64,000 nt of DNA from Methanobacteriota archaeon (GTDB lineage Bacteria > Myxococcota > UBA727 > JABDBI01): positions 32,072-96,071 of the forward strand of contig JABDBI010000005.1 of assembly GCA_013288705.1 (NCBI GenBank). The letters run 5' to 3'. The translations under genes were made by a program, and so were the position numbers. Positions 9,182 through 17,312 of this stretch are shown piece by piece. The notes beneath the pieces are model-generated. The model worked only from the letters and a program-made list of their open reading frames with translations. It did not search any database and was not told the DNA's origin. Position 1 is the first letter of the stretch. Every line of letters begins with the position of its first letter.

Positions 9182-9838
9182 TTACGCAAAAACCGTCACC
9201 CCCACCCGTGGACAGCGCTCTGTCACCGGACACTGCGTACAACATGGCTTCCTCGCTACACAAATTCTCCGCCCATGCCAAATAAAGGCATGATGCGCCT
9301 CAATCCAACGCGCTTTAGGCAACAGCTTTTCTAGCTCTATTTCCACCTTGGAAGGGTCTTTTTGCTTAGTCAAACCCAAGCGACGCGCAATGCGGCCTAC
9401 ATGCGTATCCACAGCAATCGCAGGCTCGCCAAAGGCATTGGCCATGATCACAGCCGCGCTCTTTGGGCCAACACCTGGGATTTGCTCGAGTTTCTCGCGA
9501 TCACCAGGCACGGCCCCTTGGAAGTCTGCTACGACTTTACGAGCCGCGGCGACTAAGCTCTTGGCTTTATTGCGAAAAAATCCGAGAGATTGAATAAATG
9601 GCTCCACCTGCCCTGATTCCGCTTTGGCAAAGGCTTGAACGTTTTTGAAGCGAGCAAATAAGCGAGGAGTCACTTTATTCACACCCACATCTGTAGATTG
9701 CGCGGAAAGTACCACCGCAACTAAAAGTTGCCAAGGATCTTTTTCGTCATATTTAAGTTCAATTTTTGCGTCGGGAAAACGATGACTGATCTGATCTAGG
9801 AAATAGACGGCATTTTTCTGTTGTTTCTTCGTCGTCAC
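9182..9838 (-). CDS. nth: Endonuclease III, base-excision repair
   Basis: This DNA glycosylase/AP lyase removes oxidised pyrimidines. The helix-hairpin-helix P-G-V-G-P-K-S-A contains the catalytic Lys. The catalytic Asp is in A-V-D-T-H-V-G-R, and the C-terminal 4Fe-4S ligands keep the canonical C-x6-C-x2-C-x5-C spacing. I chose the GTG at 9838, because a clear GGAGG lies 8 bases before it; a further upstream GTG at 9856 sits on top of that site and is less likely. A zinc-ribbon gene lies just upstream on the same strand. Confidence 0.93.
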   Translation of the reverse strand: MTTKKQQKNAVYFLDQISHRFPDAKIELKYDEKDPWQLLVAVVLSAQSTDVGVNKVTPRLFARFKNVQAFAKAESGQVEPFIQSLGFFRNKAKSLVAAARKVVADFQGAVPGDREKLEQIPGVGPKSAAVIMANAFGEPAIAVDTHVGRIARRLGLTKQKDPSKVEIELEKLLPKARWIEAHHAFIWHGRRICVARKPCCTQCPVTERCPRVGVTVFA

Positions 9839-9859
9839 TATTGATTTCCTCCACACCGC

Positions 9860-10087
9860 TTAGGCTTTTAGTTTGGGATCAAACGTATAAGCACTGATGT
9901 GGCCACACACGTAGCAGATGTGATGATGAAGTTCCATACCGTCGATGCGAATATAAGGTTTACTATCGCTCCAAAAGCGCGCACCGATGCCTTCTCGGAT
10001 GGTACATCGTCGCTCCATGAATCCGGAGCAGCGCGGACATACCGTGGTGGGGCGCTTCTTGCGCGCGGGCTTTGGGTTTGGCAGCAT
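9860..10087 (-). CDS. Small zinc-ribbon protein
   Basis: This 75-residue basic protein carries two Cys pairs, C-P-R-C near residue 18 and C-Y-V-C near residue 58, separated by about 37 residues. This is a zinc-ribbon arrangement. An H-H-H stretch precedes the second pair. It lies 21 bases upstream of the nth start and is probably co-transcribed with it. No specific function is recognised. An overlapping frame on the same strand has no recognisable pattern and I reject it. Confidence 0.65.
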   Translation of the reverse strand: MLPNPKPARKKRPTTVCPRCSGFMERRCTIREGIGARFWSDSKPYIRIDGMELHHHICYVCGHISAYTFDPKLKA

Positions 10088-10184
10088 CTATAGTTGCTAG
10101 CTGCGGGGTGAGGGATTTGGCGGGAATCAACCCCAGCGATACCTAATGACATTTGAGTTCGCACCTAGTAGGGTCCGCCGAATT

Positions 10185-11576
10185 ATGACTAATAATCGTG
10201 AACATTGGGGCTCTAGGCTTGGATTTATCTTAGCGGCAGCAGGATCAGCCATTGGGCTTGGGACCATGTGGAAGCTGCCCTATACGATGGGTCAAAACGG
10301 CGGCGGCGCCTTTATTTTGCTGTTTTTATTATTCAACTGCTTGGTCGGTATTCCCCTCTTTATGGGTGAACTTCTGCTGGGGCGAAAAAGCCAGCGAGGT
10401 GCCGTGGGCGCTTTTCACCACTTCACCGGCGAAAATTCTTCTTGGCCTATGGTGGGATGGCTATCGGTTGCAGCGTCGTTCCTAATCGTTGGCTGGTATT
10501 GCGTCGTCGCTGGATGGGGACTCAACTATGTGATTATGGCCCTCGCCGATGCGTTTAAAGGACACACACCAGAACAAACCAGCCAGGTCTTCGATATTTT
10601 TCGCCAGTCCGGTGATCTCAATGTGCTTTGGCAAGTTGTCTTTATTGCCATGAACGCCGCCATCGTGGGTGGCGGACTTTCCAAAGGTATCGAGTATTGG
10701 AGCAAAATCATGACGTCGGGGCTCTTCGTCGCCCTGATCGCGCTGGTGATTTACTCCGCGACGCTGCCAGGATTTGGCCAAGCTGTGCAATATATTTTGT
10801 ATCCGGACTTCAGTGCGCTCACCGGCGCCTCCGTGCTCAAAGCACTTGGTCTCGCGCTTTTTACTTTGAGTCTCGGCTACGGCGTGATGGTCACTTATGG
10901 TAGCTATATGCAGCCCACAGACGATATTCCAAAGACTTCTATTATCGTCGGTATTGCCAACTTTATTACCTCTATTTTAATCGCACTGATGATTTATCCG
11001 ATGATTTTTACCTTCGGCTTCAAACCACAATCTGGTGAAGGACTGATTTTCAAGACGCTGCCCTATGTGTTTGAGCAGCTACCAGGGTCTGTGGTGGTGT
11101 CGGTGATGTTCTTTACATTATTGATATTTGCGGCACTTACGTCGTCCGTATCAATGCTCGAAGTGGGCGTAGCAAACTTCATGGATCTCAAAGGCTGGCC
11201 ACGTAAAAAGGCAGTAGCCGTATCGACGGGAATTTGTTTGGTGCTCGGGCTGCCCACCGCACTCGCGGGTTCTGATATTGTGTTTGTGAATTGGCAAAAG
11301 ATTTTCGGCACGTCCTTTCTCGAAACCAATATTATTATTAACGATTGGATGCTGGCTATCGTCGCGCTCTTCACCTCGCTCTTTGTAGGCTGGGGCTTGA
11401 ATGACAAAGTGCGCAGAGACGGATTTTCTCACGGCTCCACCATGGGCTATTTGTACCGTCCGTGGCTATTATTGATGCGTTATATCGTGCCATTGGCGAT
11501 CTTATTAGTGATTGTGCATCACGCCGATGTCATTGACCTCGACGCAATCTTCGACACCAGCGGAGCCATTCGATGA
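10185..11576 (+). CDS. Sodium:neurotransmitter symporter family transporter (first of two)
   Basis: This inner-membrane protein of the NSS/SNF family couples Na+ entry to uptake of amino acids or related amines. TM1 carries the family signature around the unwound helix (A-A-A-G-S-A-I-G-L-G-T-M-W), followed by the Gly-rich N-G-G-G-A-F-I-L turn and G-E-L-L-L-G. About 11-12 hydrophobic segments follow, as in bacterial LeuT-like members. I start at the ATG at 10185 because the family usually begins shortly before R-E-H-W-G-S-R; an ATG at 10146 is also in frame. It overlaps the second copy by four bases. Confidence 0.9.
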   Translation: MTNNREHWGSRLGFILAAAGSAIGLGTMWKLPYTMGQNGGGAFILLFLLFNCLVGIPLFMGELLLGRKSQRGAVGAFHHFTGENSSWPMVGWLSVAASFLIVGWYCVVAGWGLNYVIMALADAFKGHTPEQTSQVFDIFRQSGDLNVLWQVVFIAMNAAIVGGGLSKGIEYWSKIMTSGLFVALIALVIYSATLPGFGQAVQYILYPDFSALTGASVLKALGLALFTLSLGYGVMVTYGSYMQPTDDIPKTSIIVGIANFITSILIALMIYPMIFTFGFKPQSGEGLIFKTLPYVFEQLPGSVVVSVMFFTLLIFAALTSSVSMLEVGVANFMDLKGWPRKKAVAVSTGICLVLGLPTALAGSDIVFVNWQKIFGTSFLETNIIINDWMLAIVALFTSLFVGWGLNDKVRRDGFSHGSTMGYLYRPWLLLMRYIVPLAILLVIVHHADVIDLDAIFDTSGAIR

Positions 11577-12955
11577 GTGCACGCGAGCATTGGAGTTCGC
11601 GCATTGGCTTTATTCTCGCTGCAGCAGGCTCAGCCATTGGTCTTGGTACCATGTGGATGTTGCCTTATGTCATCGGCCAGAATGGCGGCGGCGCGTTTAT
11701 TTTGTTGTTTTTGCTCTTCACTCTGCTCATTGGCATTCCACTCTTTGTCACTGAATTATTGTTGGGCAGGCAAGCGCAGCGTGGCGTGGTAGGTGCGTTT
11801 GCGAAATTTAGTCATAACCAATCGTCGTGGCGCATTCTAGGCTGGCTCGGGGTGGTGTGTACTTATCTAGTTGCCGGTTGGTATGCTGTTGTGTCGGGCT
11901 GGGGGCTCAATTACATGCTCCTCTCGCTGGCTGACAGCTTTAAGGGGCGCACGCCGAGCGAAATCACTGGCATCTTTGAGACATTTCGCGCATCGGGCGA
12001 CTTAAATGTATTGTGGCAGGCAGTATTTGTCTTAACTACTGCCAGCATTGTCATGAAGGGTCTCTCCAAGGGAATTGAGTATTGGACGCGTATTCTCACC
12101 TCGACGCTCTTTGTACTTTTGGTCGCACTGGCCATCTATAGCTCAACGTTGAGTGGCTATCAGCAAGCGGTGCACTATATTTTGTTTCCGGATTTCTCGC
12201 AGCTCACGTCTGCAGGTGTGCTCAAAGCGCTGTCGATGGCATTGTTTGCACTCAGCCTTGGTGAGGGTATCATGGTGACTTATGGCAGCTATATGTCGCC
12301 GCGAGATGATGTGCCAAAAACATCGTTGATTGTGGGAATTTCGATTATTTTTATTTCCATTCTCATTGCGCTCACCATTTTCCCGATGGTGTTCACCTTT
12401 GGCTATGCACCAGAATCTGGCGAGGGATTGGTGTTTAAGACGCTGCCTTATGTCTTCAACCAATTGCCGGGTTCAACAATTATTGCGTTTGTGTTCTTTA
12501 CGCTGCTTAGCTTTGCGGCGTTGACGTCTACGGTTGCGCAGCTTGAAGTGTTGGTGGCAAATCATATAGATTTGCATGGTTGGTCGCGCAAGAAAGCGGT
12601 TTGGGTGTCGTCGGTGGGGATATTTTTGGTCGGATTGCCAACGGCGTTATCGGATAGCACCTACACCATCTTTGAAACGTGGCCGCAGATTTTTCAGAAG
12701 AGTTTTCTGCACACCAACTACATTCTTATTGATTGGATGCTCGCCATTTTTGCGTTTTTCACGGCGATTTTCGTCGGGTGGGTGATTCCGAAGCAAGTGC
12801 GCGAGAGCGGGTTCTTGACGGGGACATCGCTTGGCGGGCTTTATAAGCCGTGGCTATTTTTGGTACGCTTTGTGGTGCCAACGGCGATTTTGCTTGTCAT
12901 CTTGCACCACGCGGAATTATTTGATGCAGCTGTGCTGACGAGGTTGTTTGGCTAG
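11573..12955 (+). CDS. Sodium:neurotransmitter symporter family transporter (second of two)
   Basis: This 460-residue paralogue of the gene just upstream is joined by an ATGA stop-start overlap, so the two are translated together. It has the same TM1 signature (G-S-A-I-G-L-G-T-M-W-M-L-P-Y) and the same overall helix plan, with scattered substitutions along the whole length. This fits an old tandem duplication. Most NSS transporters act as single proteins; two coupled copies may form a heteromer or differ in substrate. Whether they serve the biosynthetic genes 73 bases downstream is unknown; a palindromic repeat lies between. Confidence 0.9.
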   Translation: MSAREHWSSRIGFILAAAGSAIGLGTMWMLPYVIGQNGGGAFILLFLLFTLLIGIPLFVTELLLGRQAQRGVVGAFAKFSHNQSSWRILGWLGVVCTYLVAGWYAVVSGWGLNYMLLSLADSFKGRTPSEITGIFETFRASGDLNVLWQAVFVLTTASIVMKGLSKGIEYWTRILTSTLFVLLVALAIYSSTLSGYQQAVHYILFPDFSQLTSAGVLKALSMALFALSLGEGIMVTYGSYMSPRDDVPKTSLIVGISIIFISILIALTIFPMVFTFGYAPESGEGLVFKTLPYVFNQLPGSTIIAFVFFTLLSFAALTSTVAQLEVLVANHIDLHGWSRKKAVWVSSVGIFLVGLPTALSDSTYTIFETWPQIFQKSFLHTNYILIDWMLAIFAFFTAIFVGWVIPKQVRESGFLTGTSLGGLYKPWLFLVRFVVPTAILLVILHHAELFDAAVLTRLFG

Positions 12956-12960
12956 GTTTT

Positions 12961-12984
12961 CCCTCTCCCGCCGGCGGGAGAGGG
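12961..12984. repeat. REP-like palindrome
   Basis: A perfect 24-base palindrome (ccctctcccg ccggcgggag aggg) starts five bases after the second symporter stop codon. It is the cleanest copy in the window and may end the symporter transcript before the biosynthetic cluster. Confidence 0.85.
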
Positions 12985-13028
12985 AAATCAGCCTGGAACA
13001 TAGTGCCTCGGTCATGCGTTAGACCCGC

Positions 13029-14177
13029 ATGCGTAATCCAGCGATTTATTCTTATGTGGTCAGGTTCGGCGACGAAGCGCTCGATGTGGGTCAACCGGAT
13101 CTCGATCGCAAACCCTTAGTCGATGCATTTCTGCCGTTGTTGCGCGCCTACGTGACCGATACATTTAATCGATGCACTTTTCATCGCGAACGCATGCAAA
13201 ATGCGGGCTTTGCCCCCCATAGTCTACAAACTTTTGTCGACTTCGAACGCATTCCGGTCATGAGCTCTGATTCTGCTACTGCAGAATTCGCACTCCTCAC
13301 AGACGAACATCGTTTAGCTGCGCAAGACGGCTTGCTTGACATGCCAGTGGCAAACCGAATGGCCAAAAAATTCACCACGAGCGGAACCACCGGACGCCCC
13401 AAGGTATCGTACTATACGCAAGCAGATTGGGACGGTACAATCGCAGGCACGGCGCGCATGCTAGCCCATATTCCACGTGAAAATTACAGCCGATTTTTCA
13501 ATTGCTTTCACAATGGCCACACCGCCGGAAAGGTCTGGGAGGATTCTTTCAGCCGTGTCGGGTGCATGGTAGAAAATCGCCATTTTTCGTTGCAGACTGA
13601 AGAAGAAGTGCTGCAGCAAATCAAAAGCGGCATGCGGGAAAAAGGCGGTTTTAATTTTCTCGCGGTGCCACCCTACTTCCCCGGCGGAGTCAGAAAAGGA
13701 TTCACGCTCAATGGCTTGCTAGAAATTGATCTGGATAACTACCTCGGTTCCCACATTCGCGTGATCTTGACGGCGGCAAATTGGTTGGACGATCCCGCGT
13801 ATCGATTACGCCAACGCATGTGGGATGCCAACGCAGCTGCCGGAACCCCTAAAACGCAGTTCGTCGATTGTTTTGGTTGTTCAGAGGTTGGAACGGTCGC
13901 CGGAGAATGCGAATATAACAATGGCGTGCATCTGTTACCCGGTGTCATCTACACCGAAGTCGTACGCGCCGATGGCTCACATGTTGCCAATGGTGGACGT
14001 GGGAAGGTTCTCGTCACAGGCCTCAAACATGGCAGTCGCTATTTAAGGTACATGGTTGGCGATGAAGCAACGTTTGTCTCAGACCCCTGCCCCTGTGGTC
14101 GGACAACGCCACGCCTTGTGCACGTTGAACGGGTGGTGGACCAAGAGCGGCTCAGTCGCGGATGTGCGGCAGGCTGA
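13029..14177 (+). CDS. PaaK/LuxE-like adenylate-forming enzyme
   Basis: This 382-residue enzyme activates a carboxylic acid with ATP. The P-loop-like core T-T-S-G-T-T-G-R-P-K is at about residue 116. The A5-like F-G-C-S-E-V-G and the Y-M-V-G-D-E-A motif are followed by C-P-C-G-R-T-T-P-R, which is typical of phenylacetate-CoA ligase relatives. It is shorter than PaaK (about 430) and lacks the usual C-terminal subdomain; its length fits LuxE acyl-protein synthetases. The next gene encodes a LuxC-like reductase, so the pair may form an acid-to-aldehyde reductase. The substrate is inferred only from the cluster. The ATG has a weak ribosome site. Confidence 0.82.
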   Translation: MRNPAIYSYVVRFGDEALDVGQPDLDRKPLVDAFLPLLRAYVTDTFNRCTFHRERMQNAGFAPHSLQTFVDFERIPVMSSDSATAEFALLTDEHRLAAQDGLLDMPVANRMAKKFTTSGTTGRPKVSYYTQADWDGTIAGTARMLAHIPRENYSRFFNCFHNGHTAGKVWEDSFSRVGCMVENRHFSLQTEEEVLQQIKSGMREKGGFNFLAVPPYFPGGVRKGFTLNGLLEIDLDNYLGSHIRVILTAANWLDDPAYRLRQRMWDANAAAGTPKTQFVDCFGCSEVGTVAGECEYNNGVHLLPGVIYTEVVRADGSHVANGGRGKVLVTGLKHGSRYLRYMVGDEATFVSDPCPCGRTTPRLVHVERVVDQERLSRGCAAG

Positions 14178-14186
14178 GGAGAGGCA

Positions 14187-15506
14187 ATGCAAATCGAAAA
14201 TATCATTAACGGCCAGATACGCGAAGGTGCTCGTCGCACTGGTTTTCAGGTGTGGTCGCTTCCTGAAACCACGGCGCACGACGTCGAATTTGCCTTAAAA
14301 GTGGCAAACGCACAATCGTACGACAAAGCTGTGCCTTTGCCTGAAACAACTGCGCTCTTGGCTAGCATTGGGCGGGATCAGGATTGGATTGAAGAGTCGC
14401 ATCTCGTCGAAATTGCCCAAAAATCTGGCAGCCCCATCAAGTATTTACACACGACGGTGCAGCGCTTTAACCGATGGTTGGCGCACCTTGACGAATATGT
14501 CACATCGCTTGGGCATGTGAATAGCGCCGGGCAACTCGTGCGAGGTGGACTGAATTGGCAAGGTGGCCTCACATCATCTCTTATCTTGGCTGGCGACGAA
14601 GCCACACTGGCGCCGTGGGCGCTCACCCATGCGTTGCTGGCAGGTTCACCCGGTATTGCTAAACCGAGTAGCATTGAACCGTTATCGGCGTTTCTATTTC
14701 TCAAAGCGGTGATCAAACGGGGGGGGCGAACGCCGGCATTGCTGGCCTTCGATAGCACGCAAGAACATGACCGCGCACAAATTGGGCGCATTATCCGTCA
14801 TACCAATCAGTCGGTTGTTTTTGGAGAAGACCACACCATCGCGAGCATCTACCAACCGCTGCCATTTTTGCCCGCGCACAAGGCCATTCCCTATTGGAGC
14901 GGTCGTTCTGGGGTGATTGTCTATCCGGATGCCGACGTCGTTCAATCGGCCCGCGCTATTATTGCCGGGGCGACCGAGGACCGGGGCAATCGCTGCATCT
15001 CGACGAAGAAAGTGTTTGCGCCTCGCAGCATGGCTTCGACTTTGGAACAGCACTTGGTGGCAGAAGCCGATAAGTTGGTGCGCGGTGATCCGCTCGATGC
15101 ACACACCGATCTGGGTGTGAACGAACCAGGTGCCAGGCGACGTGCTGAGCAAGTCGCGGCGGGTGCGGACGTGTTTTACACACGCGATTTCTTGATGGCG
15201 AGATGCGATGACCATGCGGATTTACTATGTAACGAAGTTCCCTATCCAGCGGTGGCACTGCGCTACTACGACGATGGCGAGGATCCAGTGGCGCTCGCTA
15301 ATCTGAGCGTTCGCAACGCGCCCTCAGGGCGAGCCCTCGTGATTTCCGTATTCACCGAGTCCGATAAGGGATTCGCGCAAGCAGCGTCGAGGCTTTACGC
15401 TAGAAAGGTACTTCGCAATCTCCCAACGGGATATTGGGATCCCGTCAAAACGCATCAGGCAATTCACTTGTGTCTCGAACTCATGCGTCCTTGTGAGGCG
15501 ATGTGA
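14187..15506 (+). CDS. LuxC-like acyl reductase (aldehyde dehydrogenase fold)
   Basis: This 439-residue protein resembles LuxC acyl-CoA/acyl-enzyme reductases, which reduce an activated acyl group to an aldehyde with NAD(P)H. The cofactor-binding half shows L-A-G-S-P-G-I-A-K-P near residue 151. The nucleophile is Cys270 in D-R-G-N-R-C-I-S-T-K-K. A strong GAGGAGAGG site precedes the ATG, ten bases after the ligase gene, so the two should be expressed together. In luminous bacteria LuxC and LuxE reduce fatty acids; here an aromatic acid is more likely, given the p-aminobenzoate genes downstream. Confidence 0.82.
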   Translation: MQIENIINGQIREGARRTGFQVWSLPETTAHDVEFALKVANAQSYDKAVPLPETTALLASIGRDQDWIEESHLVEIAQKSGSPIKYLHTTVQRFNRWLAHLDEYVTSLGHVNSAGQLVRGGLNWQGGLTSSLILAGDEATLAPWALTHALLAGSPGIAKPSSIEPLSAFLFLKAVIKRGGRTPALLAFDSTQEHDRAQIGRIIRHTNQSVVFGEDHTIASIYQPLPFLPAHKAIPYWSGRSGVIVYPDADVVQSARAIIAGATEDRGNRCISTKKVFAPRSMASTLEQHLVAEADKLVRGDPLDAHTDLGVNEPGARRRAEQVAAGADVFYTRDFLMARCDDHADLLCNEVPYPAVALRYYDDGEDPVALANLSVRNAPSGRALVISVFTESDKGFAQAASRLYARKVLRNLPTGYWDPVKTHQAIHLCLELMRPCEAM

Positions 15507-15507
15507 G

Positions 15508-16701
15508 ATGAAGTCGCATTGGCAGCTCGAGCCTGGTTTTACTTTTTTGAATCATGGATCGTTCGGGGCGTGCCCCACTCAGGTTCTGGAAGCGCAAACG
15601 GAGTGGCGTGAGCGACTCGAGCGTCAACCACTGCAGTTTCTGGTCAGGGATTTGCCCGGGTTGCTAGACGAAGCACGCAGTGTTCTGGCCAATTTTATTG
15701 GAGTGCCCTGTCCTGAAGACATCGCGTTTATAAGCAACACAACCTCCGGCGTGAACACGATCTTACAATCGATCGCTTGGGCTCCCAGTGATGAGTTGCT
15801 CACTACTAACCATGATTACGGCGCTTGCCGAAACGCGCTTGATTATACGGCTGAGCGGACGGGGGCGCGCGTCGTGGTCGCCCAGGTGCCATTTCCGATC
15901 CATCACAATGAACAGATCATCGACGCCGTGATGGCATGTGTCACGCCTCGCACGCGACTGGCCGTGCTCGATCACGTGACGAGTTCAACCGCGGTTGTCA
16001 TGCCCATACAGCAGCTGATTGAACAATTGCACGCGCGCGGCGTTGACACCTTGATTGATGGTGCGCATGCGCCAGGCATGCTTGAGGTTGATCTCAAAAA
16101 ATTGGCGCCCACCTATTATGTCGCGAATTGCCATAAGTGGCTGCTGGCTCCTAAGGGGGCCGCATTTATGTATGTGCGGCGAGATAAACAAATGGCAATT
16201 CGTCCAACTTCCATCAGCCACGGAGCCAAGCGTGATACCACGCATCGCAGTCGATTCTTGATGGAGTTTGATTGGACGGGAACCGTCGACCCCACTGCCT
16301 ACTTATGCGTGCCACATGCCATTCAATTCATTGAACGCATCATGCCCGGTGGCTGGGATGCGTTGCGAACGCACAATCATGCACTGGCTTGTTTTGCGCA
16401 ACGCTTGCTGTGCAAAACACTTGGCGTTGTAGCGCCCGTGCCTGAAAGCATGCTCGGGAGCATGGCCTCGGTGGCACTGCCTCCAATTCCCGAGAATCAA
16501 CTTACACACGAAGCCTTTGCTGACCCGTTGCAGCTCGCCTTGCTCAAAGAGCATCGCATGGAGGTCCCGGTTTTTGTATGGCCAAGCATGCCGAGCCGGC
16601 TCTTGCGTATATCTGCGCAGATTTATAATACAGCGGAAGAATATCGTCAGTTGGCGGAGGTCCTCGCAAATGGTGGCAATTTCTGTCGAATACAAAGGTG
16701 A
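15508..16701 (+). CDS. Class V PLP-dependent enzyme, isopenicillin-N-epimerase-like
   Basis: This 397-residue fold-type I PLP enzyme begins with the family pattern F-L-N-H-G-S-F-G-A-C-P. The PLP pocket shows D-G-A-H-A-P-G and the Schiff-base Lys lies in N-C-H-K-W-L-L-A-P-K-G. Relatives include isopenicillin N epimerases, cysteine lyases/desulfurases and loline-type C-C/C-N enzymes, so the reaction cannot be named. In this cluster it could add or remove an amino or sulfur group. I use the ATG at 15508 with a TGAGG site nine bases upstream; a GTG at 15493 is in frame. It overlaps the OsmC gene by 32 bases. Confidence 0.85.
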   Translation: MKSHWQLEPGFTFLNHGSFGACPTQVLEAQTEWRERLERQPLQFLVRDLPGLLDEARSVLANFIGVPCPEDIAFISNTTSGVNTILQSIAWAPSDELLTTNHDYGACRNALDYTAERTGARVVVAQVPFPIHHNEQIIDAVMACVTPRTRLAVLDHVTSSTAVVMPIQQLIEQLHARGVDTLIDGAHAPGMLEVDLKKLAPTYYVANCHKWLLAPKGAAFMYVRRDKQMAIRPTSISHGAKRDTTHRSRFLMEFDWTGTVDPTAYLCVPHAIQFIERIMPGGWDALRTHNHALACFAQRLLCKTLGVVAPVPESMLGSMASVALPPIPENQLTHEAFADPLQLALLKEHRMEVPVFVWPSMPSRLLRISAQIYNTAEEYRQLAEVLANGGNFCRIQR

Positions 16702-17080
16702 CTTGCGTTGCGTTGCGCGGCATGAGCCTTCTGGCGCCCAAATCGATACGTGCGCTCCCAAAGACAACCACGGTGCCGGCGATCGCTTTTCGCCAACTGA
16801 TTTATTAGCAGCTTCTTTGGCGACATGCATTGCGACCGTTCTTGGAATCTATGCACGCCAGAAAGAATGGAATCTCGACGGCATGTGCATTGACGTCAAA
16901 AAAGAAATGGCGGCATCGGGCATTCGAAGAATCGCGTCGCTTGCACTGGAAATTTGGATACCGATTCCGCTTTCAGCGGAGGATCGAGCGAAGGTTGAGA
17001 AAGTTGCACACACGTGCCCCGTGCATATGAGCTTACATCCCGATATCGATGTTCCGATGACGTTCCACTGGAAAGAGTAG
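16670..17080 (+). CDS. OsmC/Ohr family protein
   Basis: This 136-residue protein has the two conserved redox cysteines of the OsmC fold: one in A-A-S-L-A-T-C-I-A-T, at the start of the central helix, and one in H-T-C-P-V-H. OsmC proteins reduce organic hydroperoxides through these thiols. The start at 16670 lies inside the preceding gene and has GGCGGAGG nine bases upstream, so it is translationally coupled. Its place in the cluster suggests protection from, or handling of, a reactive product. It ends just before a large hairpin. Confidence 0.88.
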   Translation: MVAISVEYKGDLRCVARHEPSGAQIDTCAPKDNHGAGDRFSPTDLLAASLATCIATVLGIYARQKEWNLDGMCIDVKKEMAASGIRRIASLALEIWIPIPLSAEDRAKVEKVAHTCPVHMSLHPDIDVPMTFHWKE

Positions 17081-17098
17081 CGGACGTCCTGGGATAAG

Positions 17099-17195
17099 CC
17101 CCCGGGCGTTGCCCGAGGCTAACCAATTACGCCCTCCGGGCTTAAGACGGAGCGCCCTGGCGCGCAATTGATTAGCCTCGGGCAACGCCCGGGGG
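17099..17195. repeat. Long perfect inverted repeat (hairpin, MITE-like)
   Basis: The arms at 17099-17122 and 17172-17195 are perfect 24-base inverted copies (cccccgggcgttgcccgagg, then ctaa on the left). The 49-base middle pairs further (caattacgc with gcgcaattg), so the whole 97 bases can fold into one hairpin. It separates the two halves of the biosynthetic cluster. It could be a terminator, a REP-type element or a small non-autonomous mobile element; no target duplication is evident. Confidence 0.85.
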
Positions 17196-17226
17196 ACTAT
17201 GTTGGGAAATCATCCATCCGTGCAGG

Positions 17227-17251
17227 CCCTCTCCCGCTGCGCAGGAGAGGG
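17227..17251. repeat. REP-like palindrome, one mismatch
   Basis: This is a 25-base copy of the ccctctcccgc family; the right arm reads gcaggagaggg instead of gcgggagaggg. It lies between the 97-base hairpin and the start of the ligase-DAHP synthase gene, in what should be that gene's leader. Confidence 0.75.
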
Positions 17252-17312
17252 TCCTTATTCGAAACTCGGTTTTGTCCAGACCAAAATTAGCGATCGCCCG
17301 ATAACCAGCTAT

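Noticed and set aside
9868..10164. Alternative 98-residue frame overlapping the zinc-ribbon gene
   Set aside because: It has no recognisable pattern, while the other frame has two correctly spaced Cys pairs.
14187..15506. Part of a bioluminescence operon
   Set aside because: No luciferase (luxAB), luxD or luxG is present; the neighbours point to aromatic acid metabolism.
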